This document shows, one piece after another, positions 38,301 to 50,743 of a stretch of 64,000 bases of DNA. The first letter of the stretch is position 1; every line of letters starts with the position of its first letter. The translations under genes and the position numbers were made by a program. The DNA comes from Zerene cesonia (Eukaryota; Arthropoda; Insecta; Lepidoptera; Pieridae). The notes beneath the pieces were generated by a model that worked only from the letters and a program-made list of their open reading frames with translations, did not search any database and was not told where the DNA came from. The stretch covers positions 4,154,001 to 4,218,000 of the forward strand of contig NC_052108.1 in the NCBI RefSeq assembly GCF_012273895.1. The letters run 5' to 3'.

Positions 38301-40303
38301 ACTGTTAACTACTATTTTTCCACTTGTATCTCGTGCATATGAACCAAGTTGCCATACTTCTAAGTGATTGCTATACCTACAGATTAAAAATATTTTTGAG
38401 AAGGAGAATGAACTAGAAAAAATTATGTAGCATAAATATATAATAGAAAACAACTACATTTTTTGCATGCATGCATATTATCATATACTTTAGTAATGTT
38501 ATCCACCATTTATTATAGGTATATTTTTAGTAGCATTGAATTAATTTCTTACCGACCTAAGTAAAAGTGATTTTTTCATGGCGCAAAATGATGTACGAGG
38601 ACTGGGTATCATAGGAGGGATTCTCATAACTTTCTTTGGAGGATAACTAGACAATGTCAAATATCCATCTGCCCCCACAGATATTAACCTTTCACCACTA
38701 ACGACAAGTGCCCTGAAAAAAACGTAAAAAGAAGTATGAGTACAAATATAGTAAATTAGTTTTCAAACCGAGGGTTTGTCTGTCACTTAATTTCGTTACT
38801 CACTTTAATTTATTGGATAGTAAGTGTCAATAAACAGAGAAAAAGACTGTACAATTATAATGTTGAAGACTAATCAATTGATAACAGGAATAAAAAAGAA
38901 GATTACATTGGTGAAGAAAAGAAATAGGTAATACAATTTCTATTTCAATAGTTATAAATTTATATGGTTGTAACATTGCGTCAAGTGTCTAAATATATTA
39001 AAATGCCAGTATATTCTGCTTCAAAAATTAATTAATCCATTGATAAAATTAAATAATACTAGACTTTATCTTCTTAATAGAATCACAAAACAAGAACGAA
39101 CTTACCTCACATCATGTTCATGAATGTTTCTTTGTATATTTTTCACCCACTGTATTCCAGACTGATCACCAGTATTATCAACTTTTACATACATTGTTAT
39201 TATTGGATCAATACCACTGCAATAAAGAGATTTTTCATCATCTGATATTGCCACCGATAAAATATCTGCTTTCTGCGTTGCAAAAGACTCAACCTGAAAT
39301 ATTATATAATATTGTTTTAGTTGTCATTATACTGATTCTAAAAATATTAAAAAGAATTGCATAACATGAAAGAGATTAGCATCTGACAAATTGAAACAAA
39401 TCAATATGTCAGATGGTCAATCCTTCCAATATCAATAATAGGAAATAAACTCTGCTTTTAAGGTTATTTACTTCATCTTATAACCAACCTGATCTCCCAT
39501 TACGCTATCCCAAAAGCTGAGTCTACCATGACTATCGCCAGCAACAATAACATTATCAGACAATATTGCAACACTCCATACAATAACTTCCTTTCCTCTT
39601 CTTTTACAAGAAATGCGACATGTAGCATGCCCTGAATTTACATTCCACACTCTAATGGTATCAATGGATCCTTGAAAAAAATATCGTATATTAATAAAGA
39701 CCATTATACAAAGGAATTGAAGAAATATATGTATCATATTTTAAAACATACCTGTGACCAGAACATTGCCAGTTTTATCAAATTTACAGCACAGTATTCT
39801 ACCTTCTTGTTTGTCAAACAACTTTTGATATACTATATCATCATTTTCAACTGAATAAATATTGACATAGCCTTGTTCTGTTCCAACCGCTACTGCGGTA
39901 TTATTATCATTAACATCTAAACACCAAGCTGCATAACCAGTGAGCATAACAGTTTTCTTTATATGACGTTTATCAAGATCCCATTCTAATAATGCTCCTC
40001 CGAGATCAGTTGATAGAAGTCTTTCATTAACCCAACCTAAAGCTTCCACAGAAGCATTTTCAGCACCTGGTATAAATTGTAAGAGGAATGGAGCATGCTT
40101 GATGTCCCATATTTCAATTGAAGCATTCTTTCTGAAAAATGCATAAAATATAATTATAAACTTGTTTCGTACGAATATAAAATAAGATATAACATTACTT
40201 ACCTAGCCAATGCTAGAACTTTATTAGTTTTGTTATATGAAACACAAACAATTGATTCTGGTTTAGGATTATAATATCTAAACCTGTGAACTTTAGTCTC
40301 CAT
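35385..40303 (-). CDS. UTP4: UTP4/cirhin, WD40 protein of the small-subunit processome
   Basis: Exons in transcript order: 40303-40203, 40131-39752, 39670-39489, 39293-39106, 38712-38557, 38376-38070, 37765-37582, 37460-37246, 36874-36704, 35938-35858, 35513-35385; 697 residues (human 686). The order of conserved blocks follows human cirhin: METKVHRFRYYNP start, GSIDTIRVWNVNSG, IVWSVAILSDN with FWDS, HEHDVRALVVSGE, NHLEVWQLGSYA, and a C-terminal VLPENIIMQLPP. WD40 repeats fill most of the length. UTP4 belongs to the t-UTP/UtpA subcomplex, which binds nascent pre-rRNA in the nucleolus and is needed for 18S rRNA processing. One junction is unusual: exon 5 must use GTCGGT (38556 downward) to keep frame, although GTAAGA lies 4 bases on. 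The gene is head-to-head with PIP4P (579 bases between start codons). A possible poly(A) signal (AATAAA, minus) is at 35141-35146. Confidence 0.95.
36095..36330. mobile_element. Retroelement relic in UTP4 intron 9
   Basis: 'gttatcgcccgcggcttcgt' and a run of 'acaaacaaac' units mark a reversed degraded retroelement tail. Confidence 0.45.
36915..37085. mobile_element. Dispersed repeat in UTP4 intron 8
   Basis: 'gctgcacgccccagctccac', 'gttggatcaatctgcacatg' and 'ggagtccatcgcggacaaac' match 58247-58440 in order. A short degraded retroelement end. Confidence 0.65.
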
Positions 40304-40881
40304 TTCAACTGACTTCTGTTTCAACAATTATTTCTAGAAAATAAAAAATCTTACAATATAACAACTAACAAGTAACACAAAATTCAAATCAACACATGGT
40401 TATGACATTGACATGGATACGTCAATGTTGCTTTGATTCAGAAGCACGTGTATTTTAGTTTTCATACTTAAATATATTTAAGTAGTAACTAATAAAATTA
40501 AAAGTTATTTATAAATCATACAGCAAAGTAATACTCGTGTTAAAAATTATAACACTCAGACAAACGTTTTGTTCATTAATTCTCTTTCAAATGCTAATCC
40601 ACTTAGTTATGAGTTAACATTGTTTACAGCTTCATATTTTTTAAACCATCATCTATAGTTGCGGGCCTATTACAGCACATAATATAAAATATATATCTAC
40701 ATATTATTTTTAAGCCAAATAAACGTCGGCAACACCAACAATTTTAATGTCATTTGTCAAACTGGTTTAGTTTTTTCTGTGCTTGTACCTGTAGTTAAGT
40801 TGGAATAACAATTTAATTTCTGAAAAATCGTAAAAACCAAAATACTTTCACAATCGATTGAAAATTATTAGTGTTTCCATA
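40304..40881. promoter_or_regulatory. Shared divergent promoter region of UTP4 and PIP4P
   Basis: The two start codons face away from each other across 578 bases with no repeat seen. Both 5' UTRs must start here unless there are distant non-coding exons. No TATA box stands out; both genes are housekeeping in type, so bidirectional control is plausible but inferred from layout only. Confidence 0.5.
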
Positions 40882-43800
40882 ATGGGTGACGGACAAAGTG
40901 AAAATCAGCCTCTGCTGAGAGATGGTAAGTTTATCGGAGAACAATTGTTTTGACAGCTGATGATTCAACTAATTTTTATTTTTATTTTATGTTACTAAAC
41001 ATTGCTATAATGTTTCCATGTATTTATTACTTCTTCTGTGTCAAACCTCTGAATTGTGCAACCGAACTAAATTTATGTGGAATCAAAAATAAAAGCGTAA
41101 CAACAAGTTACGTAGTTATTTGAATCACGCAAGGTTGTGGCATTTTGTATTGACAGAGGAGGAGAATGTCAGCACCATATCGCCAATAGGCCCAGATGAA
41201 CTTCCACCGCCTTACCAGCAAGCAGGCACGCCAATGGTTACTTGCCGGGTTTGTCAAGCGATGATTGACATATCTGGTAAAAGGGAGCAGCATGTTGTAA
41301 AATGTTCTGAATGTAATGAAGCAACGGTGAGTATCAAACATGTTATAATGTGTATTATACAATAATGGGCATGAACATTACATGAGTTGCTTAACAAGTT
41401 TTTTAACTAAATTACATATGGATTGTGATTAGTGTTATTGTTACAAGGAAGGTGAAAGGGTAATAAAATGTTAATTAGAACCTTTTTTTCTAACCAAGCT
41501 TATGACTGTAAAAATACTAATATTAAAGTTCAATTATACAACATACATTATTAAATTTTTACAGAAATTTGTCTTTATCTGTGTATAAAGACATTTTTAT
41601 TTGATTAGCTTTGATTCACTTATATACAATTATATCCATAATATAATTGTCATATATGATACATAATAACTTATTTCATTGTAATTTGTATATTATGTTA
41701 ATTGCATAATACATATTTTAAAAATCAGTAAAATAAGAAGACACTAGAATCAATTAGACGTATAATATGTTGCATAAATAGAAGTTTTCATCACATAGCA
41801 TCCTCAAAACCTGATATTGTAGAAGACCAAGGATGAGTTGTTGTAATTTGATACATAACTTATCAATACTTACCACACTTGACAATCTCTACATAAACAT
41901 GTTGTATGTTTAAGGGTATTATAATAAAGTTCATCAATGAGGCTTCAAGTCATACTTGCATTTAAAAGAAATTTTATTTAATTATAATTTTTCTGTCATC
42001 ACTATATTATAGTCTAAAACAAAGTCGCTTTCTCTGTCCTTATGTCCCTATGTTTGCTTAGATCTTTAAAATTACGGATTTTGATGGAGCTTTTTTTTAA
42101 ATAGATAACAGGGAATCAAGGGGAAAGATTATATGTATAATAACATCTATTAAACGACTCCAAATTAATGCATGTGAAGCCGCGGGCAAAAGCTAGTTGC
42201 ATATAATATATTCTAAAGATATTGCTTTTTTCTTCGAAATAATTTTTCAAATGCATAAATTACATATTCTTCTATATGTATAAAGTAGATAAATACTCTA
42301 ATAATTAAGTATTTTTTGTTTTTTATTTCCATTGTATTGGACCACACAAATTCCAGCCGATACGGAACGCGCCGCCCGGTAAGAAGTACGTGCGTTGCCC
42401 CTGCAACTGCTTGTTGATCTGCAAGTCGTCGTCGCAGCGCATCGCATGTCCGCGCGCGGACTGCAAGAGGATCATCAACCTCGCGCCGTCGCCCGTCACG
42501 CCGCCCGTGCCCACGTTGCCTGGCATGCGCCGCGTCATTTGCGCGCATTGCCAGGACACGTTTTTGGTAAATTTGTTTGGCATGCTATGCGATCCAACTA
42601 TGAATAGGATCGATTCAGCGCCATATTGCGACGTCGCAGCTGTTTATTCAAACGAATTAATAGTAATCTGAGTTCAGTAGTAACGTTTAAGTATTTAAAT
42701 TTGATGTTAGAATTAGGCAAAATAAACTAAACCGTTGTTGATATGTAAATAAGATTTCGAATTAAATCGTATTTTTCAAATATCATTTGACAGACACAGG
42801 TCATCGGCGTTCCTATTCATAGTTGAATCGCCTTATACGTTAACATTTTCTCAAGTTTCATTTGCTATTTATATTTAGCTTTATAAATCTAAAAATAGAG
42901 GAATTAATCCATGTTCGCAAAAACGAAGGCAGACTTAGAGCATCGAAGACATTTCGAATAGACTATGATAGCATACTGGTTGTTAATATTAATTTCCTTT
43001 ACTTATTTTTACTTGGTACGTATGTTCCAATTTGCGTTTATTAATTGAAATGTTTGATTACCAGCAATTGGCTATAGAACTCAAGGGAATTGCTACCATT
43101 TACGTAATTTCATGACATAACCTGAGCTGACACAAAAATCGATAATCTATTAAAATCCAATTTTATGACTTAAAAAACCATCCTTGTCTTTTTTTCAAAG
43201 TAAAAAAAAATTAATGACGCTTTGAATTTGTTTATGAAAAAAAAATTATCTTCGTTAATAAAAGATAAGGTGGACTTTAGTGGTTTCCTTCTTAACCTAT
43301 ATGTTGATCAGGTCGCTCAATAAAGACGCAATTGTATACCATCTTTTCTATTTATAGGTCAGCGCTTAACCCTTTAAAAGCGCTATAATAATATTTAAAC
43401 AAAAGAAAATACACAAAATCGATACGGCGTTAGGTTTATCTTTTCTTATCATATGCTTCTTTGAAAAAGATAATTTGGCCGTAGGTACATATTTTGACCA
43501 AATTCATAGAAAGAAAGAAAGCAGGTTTTTCTATATATACGGTTTGCACATTACGAATAACTATAGGGGTGGAGTCCTCAATACTAATTTCATTATCTAT
43601 ATATTGAATAAAAACAAAAAAAAAATATCCCCAGGCTTAAGTAGGTAGGTTCTTCAGAGGAAGAAATTGAAATTTTTGTCTGTTTGTCGGTCTGTCGCCC
43701 GATTTTCGCGCGTAAATTAATGGACGGATTTCAATATTTTTTTATCATTTATTTTGAAGAATTTGAATCTACGTACGCGTGAACGAAGTCGCGGAAACAG

Positions 43801-46393
43801 ATAGTGATTCAGTATATTTGAATACAATTGAAATTGTAGTTTTACATTACATACAATTGATGTGAAAATAAGTTTTTTTTTTTTGTATGGTATGAAGCTG
43901 GTTATGTTAATCTCAGAATACATTTAACATAAGACACTAAATACATTATCGCATTATCGGTCGTAAGCTGACACTGGACAGTAAGCGTAGCACGGAAAAC
44001 CATTTTTTTTATATAAGTAGCTTTGTCACATTGGCTCTGTGTTGAAAACCTAAAAGTTGAAGCGTGTTGAAACACGTCGGAATTTGATTTGACATAGCAA
44101 TTAAGTAAAATTGTACAGGATGGAAATAAAATAAACACGTAACATGTCTTCTACTGTGGATTATTAACCAGATGACTATAATCTCATACTCAAAAATAAA
44201 ATAAAAAAAGGTACAAAGATTAATGTCAAATTACAATTCATAGTTGTGGTAACAATTTTTATGATTTAAANNNNNNNNNNNNNNNNNNNNNNNNNNNNNN
44301 NNNNNNNNNNNNNNNNNNNNNNNNNNNNNNNNNNNNNNNNNNNNNNNNNNNNNNNNNNNNNNNNNNNNNNNNNNNNNNNNNNNNNNNNNNNNNNNNNNNN
44401 NNNNNNNNNNNNNNNNNNNNNNNNNNNNNNNNNNNNNNNNNNNNNNNNNNNNNNNNNNNNNNNNNNNNNNNNNNNNNNNNNNNNNNNNNNNNNNNNNNNN
44501 NNNNNNNNNNNNNNNNNNNNNNNNNNNNNNNNNNNNNNNNNNNNNNNNNNNNNNNNNNNNNNNNNNNNNNNNNNNNNNNNNNNNNNNNNNNNNNNNNNNN
44601 NNNNNNNNNNNNNNNNNNNNNNNNNNNNNNNNNNNNNNNNNNNNNNNNNNNNNNNNNNNNNNNNNNNNNNNNNNNNNNNNNNNNNNNNNNNNNNNNNNNN
44701 NNNNNNNNNNNNNNNNNNNNNNNNNNNNNNNNNNNNNNNNNNNNNNNNNNNNNNNNNNNNNNNNNNNNNNNNNNNNNNNNNNNNNNNNNNNNNNNNNNNN
44801 NNNNNNNNNNNNNNNNNNNNNNNNNNNNNNNNNNNNNNNNNNNNNNNNNNNNNNNNNNNNNNNNNNNNNNNNNNNNNNNNNNNNNNNNNNNNNNNNNNNN
44901 NNNNNNNNNNNNNNNNNNNNNNNNNNNNNNNNNNNNNNNNNNNNNNNNNNNNNNNNNNNNNNNNNNNNNNNNNNNNNNNNNNNNNNNNNNNNNNNNNNNN
45001 NNNNNNNNNNNNNNNNNNNNNNNNNNNNNNNNNNNNNNNNNNNNNNNNNNNNNNNNNNNNNNNNNNNNNNNNNNNNNNNNNNNNNNNNNNNNNNNNNNNN
45101 NNNNNNNNNNNNNNNNNNNNNNNNNNNNNNNNNNNNNNNNNNNNNNNNNNNNNNNNNNNNNNNNNNNNNNNNNNNNNNNNNNNNNNNNNNNNNNNNNNNN
45201 NNNNNNNNNNNNNNNNNNNNNNNNNNNNNNNNNNNNNNNNNNNNNNNNNNNNNNNNNNNNNNNNNNNNNNAATTGCTCAGTCTCAGCATAGTCCCAGGAT
45301 AGGAGCAATTTTGTTAACATATTTTTAATTATGCTAGTATTTTTAGAGAGGTCCAAGTGATTCTTGGTCTTATTATATAAAAGTGGCCACATATAATNNN
45401 NNNNNNNTAGATGCAAAGGATTTATTTACCTTAAGGACTGAATGTAAAATGTAAAGGCGTCTAACACTTAGGACTTTACAATCAGAATAGAGCAATGAAG
45501 TAGGATAAAGAAAAGATATTTGAACATAATATAACAACATATTAAGCCCAACATCTGTTGTGTGGCATTGTTTGATAATTGAAAAATTCACATTTGTACC
45601 TTTAAGTCTTAATTTTCCAATGAAAAAGAATTGGATCTCAACTTTCTTTAAAAAAACCTATCTAATATTTACAAGTAGTTAGGGGGTAATTAGGTTAGGA
45701 TGGGATATTTGGTTTTATTCTCATTTTGAACCTATTATGGAGGGTCACGAAAAGAATCACTATCATATCGAATGTTAAAAAATCTAACTTTGTCTTTCCA
45801 ATTTTGGGAACATTATATAACCTACGTGTTTTGTTCAAGATGATTTTTGAGAAGAATATTTTAACCGAAAAATCATTTTATAATAGAAATATTAAAGTAA
45901 GATATTCTGAAATATTACATTGGTATTGGAGAAAAAATATTTTCATCCAAAAATCTTTATTGTGACTTGGCGTATCACACTCATGCAGTATTATAATATA
46001 AGTGTCGTAAAATTACAAGATGTGAAAAAATGCCGATTTAGGGGCGGAAATATCCCACTTTTCAACATTTATTACGCTCAGTTAACGTTATTATTATTAT
46101 TATTTCAGTATCAACCATTGAAAAACGCGCCCGTGCGATGCCCACACTGCCGCAAGGTGTCTTCGGTGGGAGCGCGGATGGCGCTCGTTAAAGGCACGAT
46201 TTTCGCGGTTCTCGCACTCATAGTTTTGGCGATAGCTCTTGGAGTCACATTTGGTACTCTGTCTGCTGCGAAAAGCCACGGAGGAGGTGTCTATGTAGCA
46301 TATGTAGGGGCCTTCGTTCTCGCTTTACTCCTCGGCAGCCGAGCTATATATTATTTCGCGATGAAAGTAAGTATAATCGAAGGCCCCATGTAG
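40882..46393 (+). CDS. PIP4P1: PIP4P/TMEM55-type phosphatidylinositol-4,5-bisphosphate 4-phosphatase
   Basis: Exons: 40882-40924, 41157-41326, 42357-42566, 46109-46393; 235 residues, phases consistent. The family dephosphorylates PI(4,5)P2 to PI5P on late endosomes and lysosomes, and the vertebrate TMEM55B also recruits motor adaptors. Visible evidence: acidic N-terminus MGDGQSENQPLLRD; PPPYQQAGTP; paired cysteines (CRVC, CSEC, CPC, CAHC, CPHC) suggesting a zinc ribbon; the Cys-X5-Arg motif CKSSSQR (about residues 93-99), matching the family's catalytic P-loop; GKKYVRCPCNCLLICK strongly conserved; two membrane segments at about 171-192 and 200-222. A di-leucine-like NQPLL near the start may serve lysosomal sorting. 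Exon 3 is markedly GC-rich. Intron 3 is 3.5 kb and contains a 1000 N and a 10 N gap. The linker encoded by the start of exon 4 (YQPLKNAPVR) differs from vertebrate proteins, so an extra exon in the gap is possible. Whether it is orthologous to PIP4P1 or PIP4P2 cannot be decided. Confidence 0.92.
42000..42205 (+). mobile_element. Retroelement 3' fragment in PIP4P intron 2
   Basis: 'aaacaaagtcgctttctctg', 'acggattttgatggagcttt' and the tail 'gccgcgggcaaaagctagtt'. Related in layout to 27361-27575. Confidence 0.6.
43640..43800. mobile_element. Degraded retroelement fragment in PIP4P intron 3
   Basis: 'ttgtctgtttgtcggtctgt', 'aattaatggacggatttcaa' and 'cgtgaacgaagtcgcggaaa' match the layout of the same kind of tail. 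Confidence 0.5.
44271..45270. other. Assembly gap of exactly 1000 N
   Basis: Placeholder gap in intron 3 of the PIP4P gene. A second gap of 10 N lies at 45398-45407, so the 127 bases between them are poorly anchored. Confidence 0.99.
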
Positions 46394-46581
46394 AAGGCCG
46401 AAGAAATAATCTGACTTGTGATAGTAAGGTTAGGATGTATACATGAATATTATCTTGATTCCATATTGCATTATTATGTTATATAAACGTATGTTTTACT
46501 ATAGATAGGATCTTGAAACTATATAGTGGACTGGACTGTATCTCATAATAGATACATTGTGACGTTAGAGTTTGCTAATAC

Positions 46582-46587
46582 AATAAA
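46582..46587 (+). terminator. Likely poly(A) signal of the PIP4P gene
   Basis: AATAAA about 190 bases past the stop at 46393, the first canonical hexamer downstream. Position-based inference. Confidence 0.5.
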
Positions 46588-49500
46588 ATATAAAATATGA
46601 CTCACGTTATACTGAGTTCTTGTCGTGTCAAGCTCTTGGTCATCACTTGAAATAAAACTTCTCTAGATCGCTAGGCAGGAAAAGATTTCTACTAATATGC
46701 CTTATAATATGAAATCTTTTGAAAGTACTTTGTCTGATAGTGAACACATTTCACAAGCTTCCCTCGACGAGAGCTTGGTGTGACGTGAATTTGTAATTTA
46801 GTTGTGTCCCGATGATAATAACATTGCTGCTTTGATATTTCAAAAGTGCTCATTTGGTAGAATAACATAGGTAAGCATTCCGTTATCGTGTGTGTAAGTT
46901 TGTTTATTTTTATGAAATTTTAAAGAAATATTATTTGTAGAAATCACTATTAAGTAAACTAACAATATGGTGAAAGTAGATTTTGAGCATTGGCTATCTT
47001 TCTACTTGGTGTTTTTTATGAGTTCGTCACTCATTAGTCATTAGACCTTCATAATATCTGCGCATAAATATGTTAAATGTGTGTGTATGTGCAATAGCCT
47101 ATAAAATATGTTATGCGTTCAGAAATCTCAGAAACCTTGAAAAAATTACATAAACATTTCTGTTATATGAAGATTTGATATTATTTGAGTAAATATTTGT
47201 TGTTAATCGATGAATAAACTAAGACGGCATGCCCTGCTACTTGACGACTTGATTAAAGAAATTATTATGATACTCCGCACTAACAGCTTTAGTTTCTAAC
47301 TTTAACCATTAAATATCGTATATTAGCTTAAAGAAAAGAAATCGGTAGCTTAATGTCCATGCTGGAGAAATACAATCGTCTTAATCTCCTAAATAAGAGC
47401 TAAAATCGTATTATTTTACTATTTTATATTAAAATTGAACATTAGTATGTATTGATAAACATAATATAGGTATATCGTGTTAATGAAATAACGGAAAAAA
47501 CAGATATGTACCTGAATTTTGATGTAATTTGTCCAAGAGCCCGCGACAGCCATACCTTCGTCCAATCATAAAAGCTGAAAGTTTGTTTCTTTTAGTCTTG
47601 TAAGTCAACTGTATAGGTTAGAACTGGCTGGGGTCGGGGTTGTTTTTGTGATATCAGGTAGTAAAAGTGTGTGTAAAATTGTGTCTGGAATTTGTCATAA
47701 TACAAAGCTTATAATAATTGTCATTATGTATATTATTTTCACATATTGTTTTGGTGATAACTGATGATTAGAAACCACCTCGTCCACAACCATACACTTA
47801 ATACGGTTCCAAATCCCTACCAGACCCTTTAAAGTGGGGGTAATTTTAATTATACTTACGTTATAGTATTAAAGCAAAATTTTACACATGTTTTTTTGAA
47901 AACTATACAATATTATTTTTCCAAAATTTTACAATTGTTTTACAAATTTCGATAATTTGAAAAAAAAATATATTTATATAAGGATGTTGTATAATTTTCG
48001 CAACAATATCTGCCAAAGCCACCGTGATCCCAAACTTAATAAGCCCAGGGTCGTTCTTACCTCTACAATGGGCATACACCGAGAAACATTAATTAAGATT
48101 TTATTTATTGACGAAGGTCTGGCTGTCGCTGGTTCTTGTCCTATATTGAAATAAAATGTGACGTGTAATTGTTTCTGTCATTTTGTCATTCTTCACTTTG
48201 TTTAAATGTGATGCAATAAATTGCTATCCTTATTTGACAAATACTTCATACCAATTTTAGTACTTACTATGCACTAGAATAATATTTACACGAAATAAAT
48301 ATGGGCCATAATAAATATAGAATACAAATTCAAACGTAATGATACTTGATCAGATTTTACGTTTTATCATTAACACTATATATTTAAAATGAGGTGTATT
48401 GCCTTAAATCGTCATGTAGTATAAATTTTTCATTCTCGTTGAGTAGAAAATATATTTACTTGTGTGTTATAAATTCATATTTTACAATTATTTTAATAAC
48501 AATTGATAATAATATGACTGTATCTAGAATGAGATCCCAGATTTCGACTTAGTAATGTACTCAGAAATTATAGTAAGCTTTCCTTCAAGAAAATTATACG
48601 GAAATATGTTTTTCAATCACGACTTTTTTTTTTTAATTATAACTATGCATCGTGGATTGAAGATGTTTTAAAATATAACTGAACTATGTTACACTTACAC
48701 CTATGTCCGTATATTGGACTTTAATCTTTATAAAAAGTTATCTTTACTAATATTTTTATTAATGTAAAGAAAAAAGCATCAATTAAATAGGACCACACGG
48801 CAAAAATTACAAAAATAATATTAAAAGTAGGTTCATCCAGTAAAAAGTTTGAGGTATCAAACAGAAAAAAGTCGAATTAACATCCTCTTCCTTTTTTGAA
48901 GTCGGAAGAAAATATATCTATATGGGATCTCAGTCTGTCATTTATTTATTTTTTTGAATTATGCATGTCAGTTACTCAATCTCTTTGTTCTTAAGCGGTA
49001 ATTGATGCATGACCTTCTGTCACTTATGCTATCAATGTTGCCGGATTAAATATAACGTGAAGAATTTAAATCTTATACAAACACCCCGAGATTATCAAGA
49101 GAGTCCGCAAAAAATCTACACTCCACCCATTAATGTTTCGGGATTGTAATCGTATGGTAGGAATACTGTTTGCCCTTATAAAAATGGAGAACGAGTGAGG
49201 ATATATAATATACCTTAATAAATTATGTATTGACTTGTTTCTAATCATTTAAAAGGCAAATAGAAAGCAGCCTACCAGAAGTATATATGAGAGATTTAAA
49301 TGTGGGATGCTACTCTTTGAGCTTTCTCTTTATATGTATGGGAATTAAATGTTTTATTTTTATCATTTTATTTTATACAGGGTAAACAATACGATAAGCT
49401 CGTATAAGCTAGCGAATATCAACTGTAATCGTTGTTACAGTAACAATTTAATGAAATATCTGGAGTTATGCTAGTCACGGACATTATGGGAGATCTGATC

Positions 49501-49641
49501 AGGTATATGTTGGTTATCGCTAACTTTTATAAATAAAATTGGGAATGAAACACCAACGACCGTAAACTTGAAATAATTGTAAAAAAAGATTCCTTTAAAT
49601 TTTCTATTATTTTCTTGTGTTTGATTTTACGCGAGTATTAT

Positions 49642-49810
49642 ACATTTAGAAATTATAAACTTTTTAACGGATTTAAAACGCGATTTATTCATTATATTAG
49701 CGAGTCTCCCCGTGACCACGCTCGCTGTAAAGTGTTCGAAACGTCGGGTTAATAATATAATGAATAAATCGTGTTTAAAATCCGTTAAAATTTTTTAAAT
49801 TTCTAAATGT
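49642..49810. mobile_element. 169-bp MITE-like element with 58-base terminal inverted repeats
   Basis: Left arm 49642-49699 (starts 'acatttagaaatt') and right arm 49753-49810 (ends 'aatttctaaatgt') are inverted copies with few mismatches. The core between them carries 'gcgagtctccccgtgaccac' and 'tgttcgaaacgtcggg'. There is no coding capacity. It fits a miniature inverted-repeat transposable element; family uncertain. Confidence 0.8.
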
Positions 49811-50743
49811 TCTATTATTGTCAATATTTCTCAGACTTTTCTCTTCAGTGTTGCCATCTTTTACTGTTATAAAATTGTGTATTTTTTAAGAAAATTATAT
49901 GGAAATTAGCAGCACATTTTTTGTAATTTTCATACAATAATATTATGTGGCTTTATCGACATGTTTAGGTTTAATTATTAAGTTGGAAACTAAATAAATT
50001 AACTTCAAGTATTTGTGAAGATCTATAATATATAGTATTCTATTTTGTGCCTGTTTCGTACTTGATTGAAATGAAAATACTTGTGAAATTTAAAGTGTTT
50101 AATTATTCTATTTAAAGGTAGATATAATAGTTACAACGTTAACTGTAAAAGGTAAAAATAAAAAACGACATTTTTAGGTATATTTCGTACATATTGAATT
50201 CATAAAATCTGATTTCCACTTATTTATACATAAAAATGTGTATTAATATAGTTGACCAATAAAAGTAAATCAAATTCAAATACGTTTCGTTTTATTTGTA
50301 CGAAGAGGTGCTAAAATGTAAAATTGTACTTTTCTCGAATATTTTTGGTTCCTCACTATAAAAAATATATAATATATTAAAGTTTGAATATAATGTCACA
50401 TTTTATGCAAATTTCATATCAATAAAAGTGTTTACAAAAATCTAATTATCACGACTAGAAATACAAAGACGAAAGTCATATACTGGTATAGCTGAATCTT
50501 ACAATAATTATAATTGGGAATGTTGTTTCTTCAACTAAATAAATAAATTAATACAAAAACAAAATATACTAGTTCCCGTCAATATTACGAAGTTTACTTC
50601 TTCGTTTAAAGTCACGCTTACTATATAGGTACGCACTGCACAACAGCTGCGTTCGTCGTTCCTAACGGTGCATTGGAGAATACATTCAGAATATCGAAAG
50701 GTACACTATATTTATAAGAAATATACGTAATAAGAGTTTTAAC

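Larger units (their letters stand above)
46394..50743. other. Intergenic region between PIP4P and TPPP (convergent)
   Basis: It contains the PIP4P 3' end, the probable TPPP 3' UTR, the MITE at 49642-49810 and fragments of the 53566-53745 repeat type. No other gene is supported. Confidence 0.6.

Noticed and set aside
42213..42607. Several overlapping ORFs on both strands
   Set aside because: Shadows of the GC-rich PIP4P exon 3.
44231..45416. Long minus-strand frames across 44271-45270
   Set aside because: Produced by the 1000 N gap.
45726..45965. Plus-strand ORF of 79 codons before PIP4P exon 4
   Set aside because: AT-rich intronic sequence with no family resemblance and no fitting splice sites.
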